Assembly: GCA_036505275.1 (NCBI GenBank)
Contig: DASXTS010000446.1
Span: 1 to 6,578 of the forward strand
Reading direction: 5' to 3'
Length of the DNA stretch: 6,578 nucleotides
DNA from: DASXTS01 sp036505275
GTDB taxonomy: Bacteria > Actinomycetota > Actinomycetes > Mycobacteriales > Pseudonocardiaceae
Positions 5,445 to 6,578 of the stretch are shown here, one piece after another. A program made the position numbers and the translations under genes. Under the pieces are notes generated by a model. It ran no database searches. It was not told the origin of the DNA and saw nothing but the letters and a program-made list of their open reading frames with translations. How positions within the stretch are numbered: position 1 is the stretch's first letter; every line of letters begins with the position of its first letter.

Positions 5445-6053
5445 GCAGCAGGCTGGCGGGCCCCGTCTGGCGTGAATTCGCCGGAGCAGGATGTCAACGA
5501 CGAGTGTGTTGGAATCCGGGATTCCCCGAATCCGGGAAACCAGCGGTGTGAGCGGCATCAGCGGCCGGCACCCGATTTCCACCACGCCGGCGATCCACCG
5601 CAGCACGGCGGCGAGGGCGAACGCGGTGTTCTCGGCACGGGCCAGCAGCACCGCGATCAGTACGGTCGCGGCCACGTGCAGCGCGACCATGGCAACCGGT
5701 GCGGGCACGACGCCGCCGTGCACTGCGCTACCGTGCCCGGCGCCACCGTGCCCGGCGGCACTGTGGTCCTGCCCGAGGCCGGCCAGCAGCACGTGCATGC
5801 CGAGCTGGCTGGCGCCAACGGCGGCCAGAATCGCCGGGAAGCCGCGCCGTCGATCCGCCAGTGCCGTCCCCGCGCCGGCCAGCAAGACGGTCAGCACCAG
5901 GGTGAGGCCGGGTGAGGGCACCGAGCCGCCGGCAGCGGCGTGCGCGGCCACGGCCAGCGCGGCCGAGCAGCCAGCCAGCGCGACACCGCGCGACGCCCGC
6001 GGCACACCACGGGTCGCCCAGGCGTCGGGCGCCGCCGATCCGGCCGGGATCAC
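5442..6053 (-). CDS. Small integral membrane protein with histidine repeat, copper-operon associated
   Basis: This protein of about 203 residues belongs to no named family I recognise. It has roughly four hydrophobic segments, at about 24-41, 48-66, 73-93 and 117-137, with a possible fifth near 145-158. Between the third and fourth is a loop with histidines at exactly five-residue spacing (97, 102, 107, 112: HSAAGHGGAGHGSAVH). Further histidines lie in or near membrane segments (38, 87 after Met86, 126). It ends in a basic tail with two cysteines. Such a loop is a plausible Cu or Zn site, and the position just before ycnI-copC-copD supports a role in copper handling, but both points are inference. 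The start is uncertain: GTG 6053 is the first after an in-frame stop but lacks a Shine-Dalgarno, and the GTG for residue 17 is the alternative. It begins 18 bases after the DUF6474-like gene, in the same frame. Confidence 0.78.
   Translation of the reverse strand: MIPAGSAAPDAWATRGVPRASRGVALAGCSAALAVAAHAAAGGSVPSPGLTLVLTVLLAGAGTALADRRRGFPAILAAVGASQLGMHVLLAGLGQDHSAAGHGGAGHGSAVHGGVVPAPVAMVALHVAATVLIAVLLARAENTAFALAAVLRWIAGVVEIGCRPLMPLTPLVSRIRGIPDSNTLVVDILLRRIHARRGPPACC
5715..5765 (-). repeat. 15-base tandem repeat encoding the histidine-rich loop
   Basis: Units starting at 5715, 5730 and 5745, with a partial one at 5760, follow a 15-base period. The second and third share ACCGTGCCCGGCG exactly. 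Each unit contributes one CAC histidine codon on the minus strand, giving the five-residue histidine spacing. The loop thus appears to have grown by tandem duplication and could vary in length between strains without loss of frame. Confidence 0.75.
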
Positions 6054-6071
6054 GCGTGCAGGGTACGGCGG

Positions 6072-6518
6072 TCAGTCGGAGTCGGTGACGCCGAGGCGGC
6101 GCAGCAGCTCGGCCTCGACCACGTCCAGCTCCGCGGCCACGGCCTTGTGCGCGGCCCGCCGGCGCGGGGCCGGCATGAGCTCCGCGGCGCGCATGGCGGC
6201 GGACAGGTCGGCCAGCCGGCCGTCGGTGCGCTGTACGAACTCGGCATCCTGCGGGCGGCGTTCTGCCAGCTCGTGCAGCGACATGGCGAGCCTGGCCAGC
6301 CGGGCGTGCAGCGTGGCTCCGCGGCCTGAGAACGATGGCAACGTCTCGATCGCCACGCCGAGGCGGCGGGCGCGCGCGGTGTCCCAGCGGTGCCGCGCGT
6401 AGCCAGCGGCCTTGATCGCAAACGGCGCCACCACCGGCACGAGAACCTTGGCGACTCCAATGGCCCGCTTGGTGTTCGCGGGAGTGATGCGCGGACCCTG
6501 CCCGTGGCGCCGTGCCAT
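6072..6518 (-). CDS. DUF6474-like actinobacterial protein
   Basis: This 148-residue protein of unknown function resembles, from memory, the actinobacterial DUF6474 family. Recognisable pieces are the basic start MARRHGQGPRITPANTKR, the hydrophobic IGVAKVLVPVVAPFAIKAAGY (20-40), which may be a membrane or buried helix, then RHRWDTARARRLGV and SGRGATLHARLARL. The rest (about 70-148) is charged and helical, possibly coiled-coil, ending near ELDVVEAELLRRLGV. I chose ATG 6518 because the family-like N-terminus begins there. An upstream in-frame GTG at 6548 would add ten residues. Neither has a good Shine-Dalgarno (AAGA lies about nine bases before ATG 6518). It is the first gene of the minus-strand run visible here. 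Whether it belongs functionally to the copper genes or is only a neighbour cannot be decided. Confidence 0.75.
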   Translation of the reverse strand: MARRHGQGPRITPANTKRAIGVAKVLVPVVAPFAIKAAGYARHRWDTARARRLGVAIETLPSFSGRGATLHARLARLAMSLHELAERRPQDAEFVQRTDGRLADLSAAMRAAELMPAPRRRAAHKAVAAELDVVEAELLRRLGVTDSD

Positions 6519-6578
6519 GGCTGCAGATCTTGGCACGTCGGCGGCCACGCCGGGCCGCTGGGGCCGGGTTGTCGGTGG
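6519..6578 (-). other. Region upstream of the minus-strand gene run, cut by the window
   Basis: These 60 bases should hold at least part of the promoter or the end of an upstream gene. I see no recognisable -35/-10 pair and no copper-repressor-like palindrome. AGATCT (6526-6531) is a short palindrome just before the chosen start. The window ends too soon to say more. Confidence 0.3.

Noticed and set aside
5491..6402. Plus-strand 303-codon open frame opposite the histidine-repeat and DUF6474-like genes
   Set aside because: Ser/Ala/Arg-rich shadow with no domain. The minus-strand frames carry membrane segments and family motifs.

Overview
The window is very GC-rich, its genes end codons almost always in G or C, and several of them start with GTG. 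Together with the gene families present, this points to a filamentous high-GC actinobacterium, plausibly Pseudonocardiales or Micromonosporales. That placement rests on gene content, not on a database search. No RNA gene, insertion sequence, integrase, phage gene or CRISPR array is visible.

Left block (+ strand, 1-3062). A leader of about 290 bases holds a bulged stem-loop and a possible 19-codon upstream ORF that stops directly against the next start codon. It precedes a 464-residue XRE-type helix-turn-helix regulator with a long TPR-like helical C-terminal part. A kinase-fold phosphotransferase of the aminoglycoside/choline kinase superfamily follows with zero bases between stop and start, so the two are one transcriptional unit. 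After 111 non-coding bases comes a 107-residue, very arginine-rich protein that I do not recognise.

Right block (- strand, read from 6518 down to 3069). Five genes are packed head to tail: a DUF6474-like protein, a small membrane protein with a regular histidine repeat, YcnI (DUF1775), CopC and CopD. YcnI/CopC and CopC/CopD each overlap by four bases (GTGA), so they are very likely translationally coupled. YcnI and CopC each have a signal peptide whose predicted cleavage leaves histidine as the first mature residue, and each ends in a membrane anchor. CopD is a polytopic membrane protein with conserved histidines. The simplest reading is a membrane-tethered copper-handling relay: YcnI and CopC bind copper outside the membrane, CopD moves it across, and the histidine-repeat protein may be a further metal-binding partner. 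No copper-sensing regulator or copper ATPase is present in the window.

The blocks converge: the stop codons of the small basic protein and of copD are six bases apart. The most interesting points are the histidine-repeat membrane protein in the copper operon, a possible internal start in the regulator that would make a twin-arginine-signal TPR protein, the regulator-kinase pair of unknown substrate, and short tandem DNA repeats that code for low-complexity segments in two of the membrane proteins.
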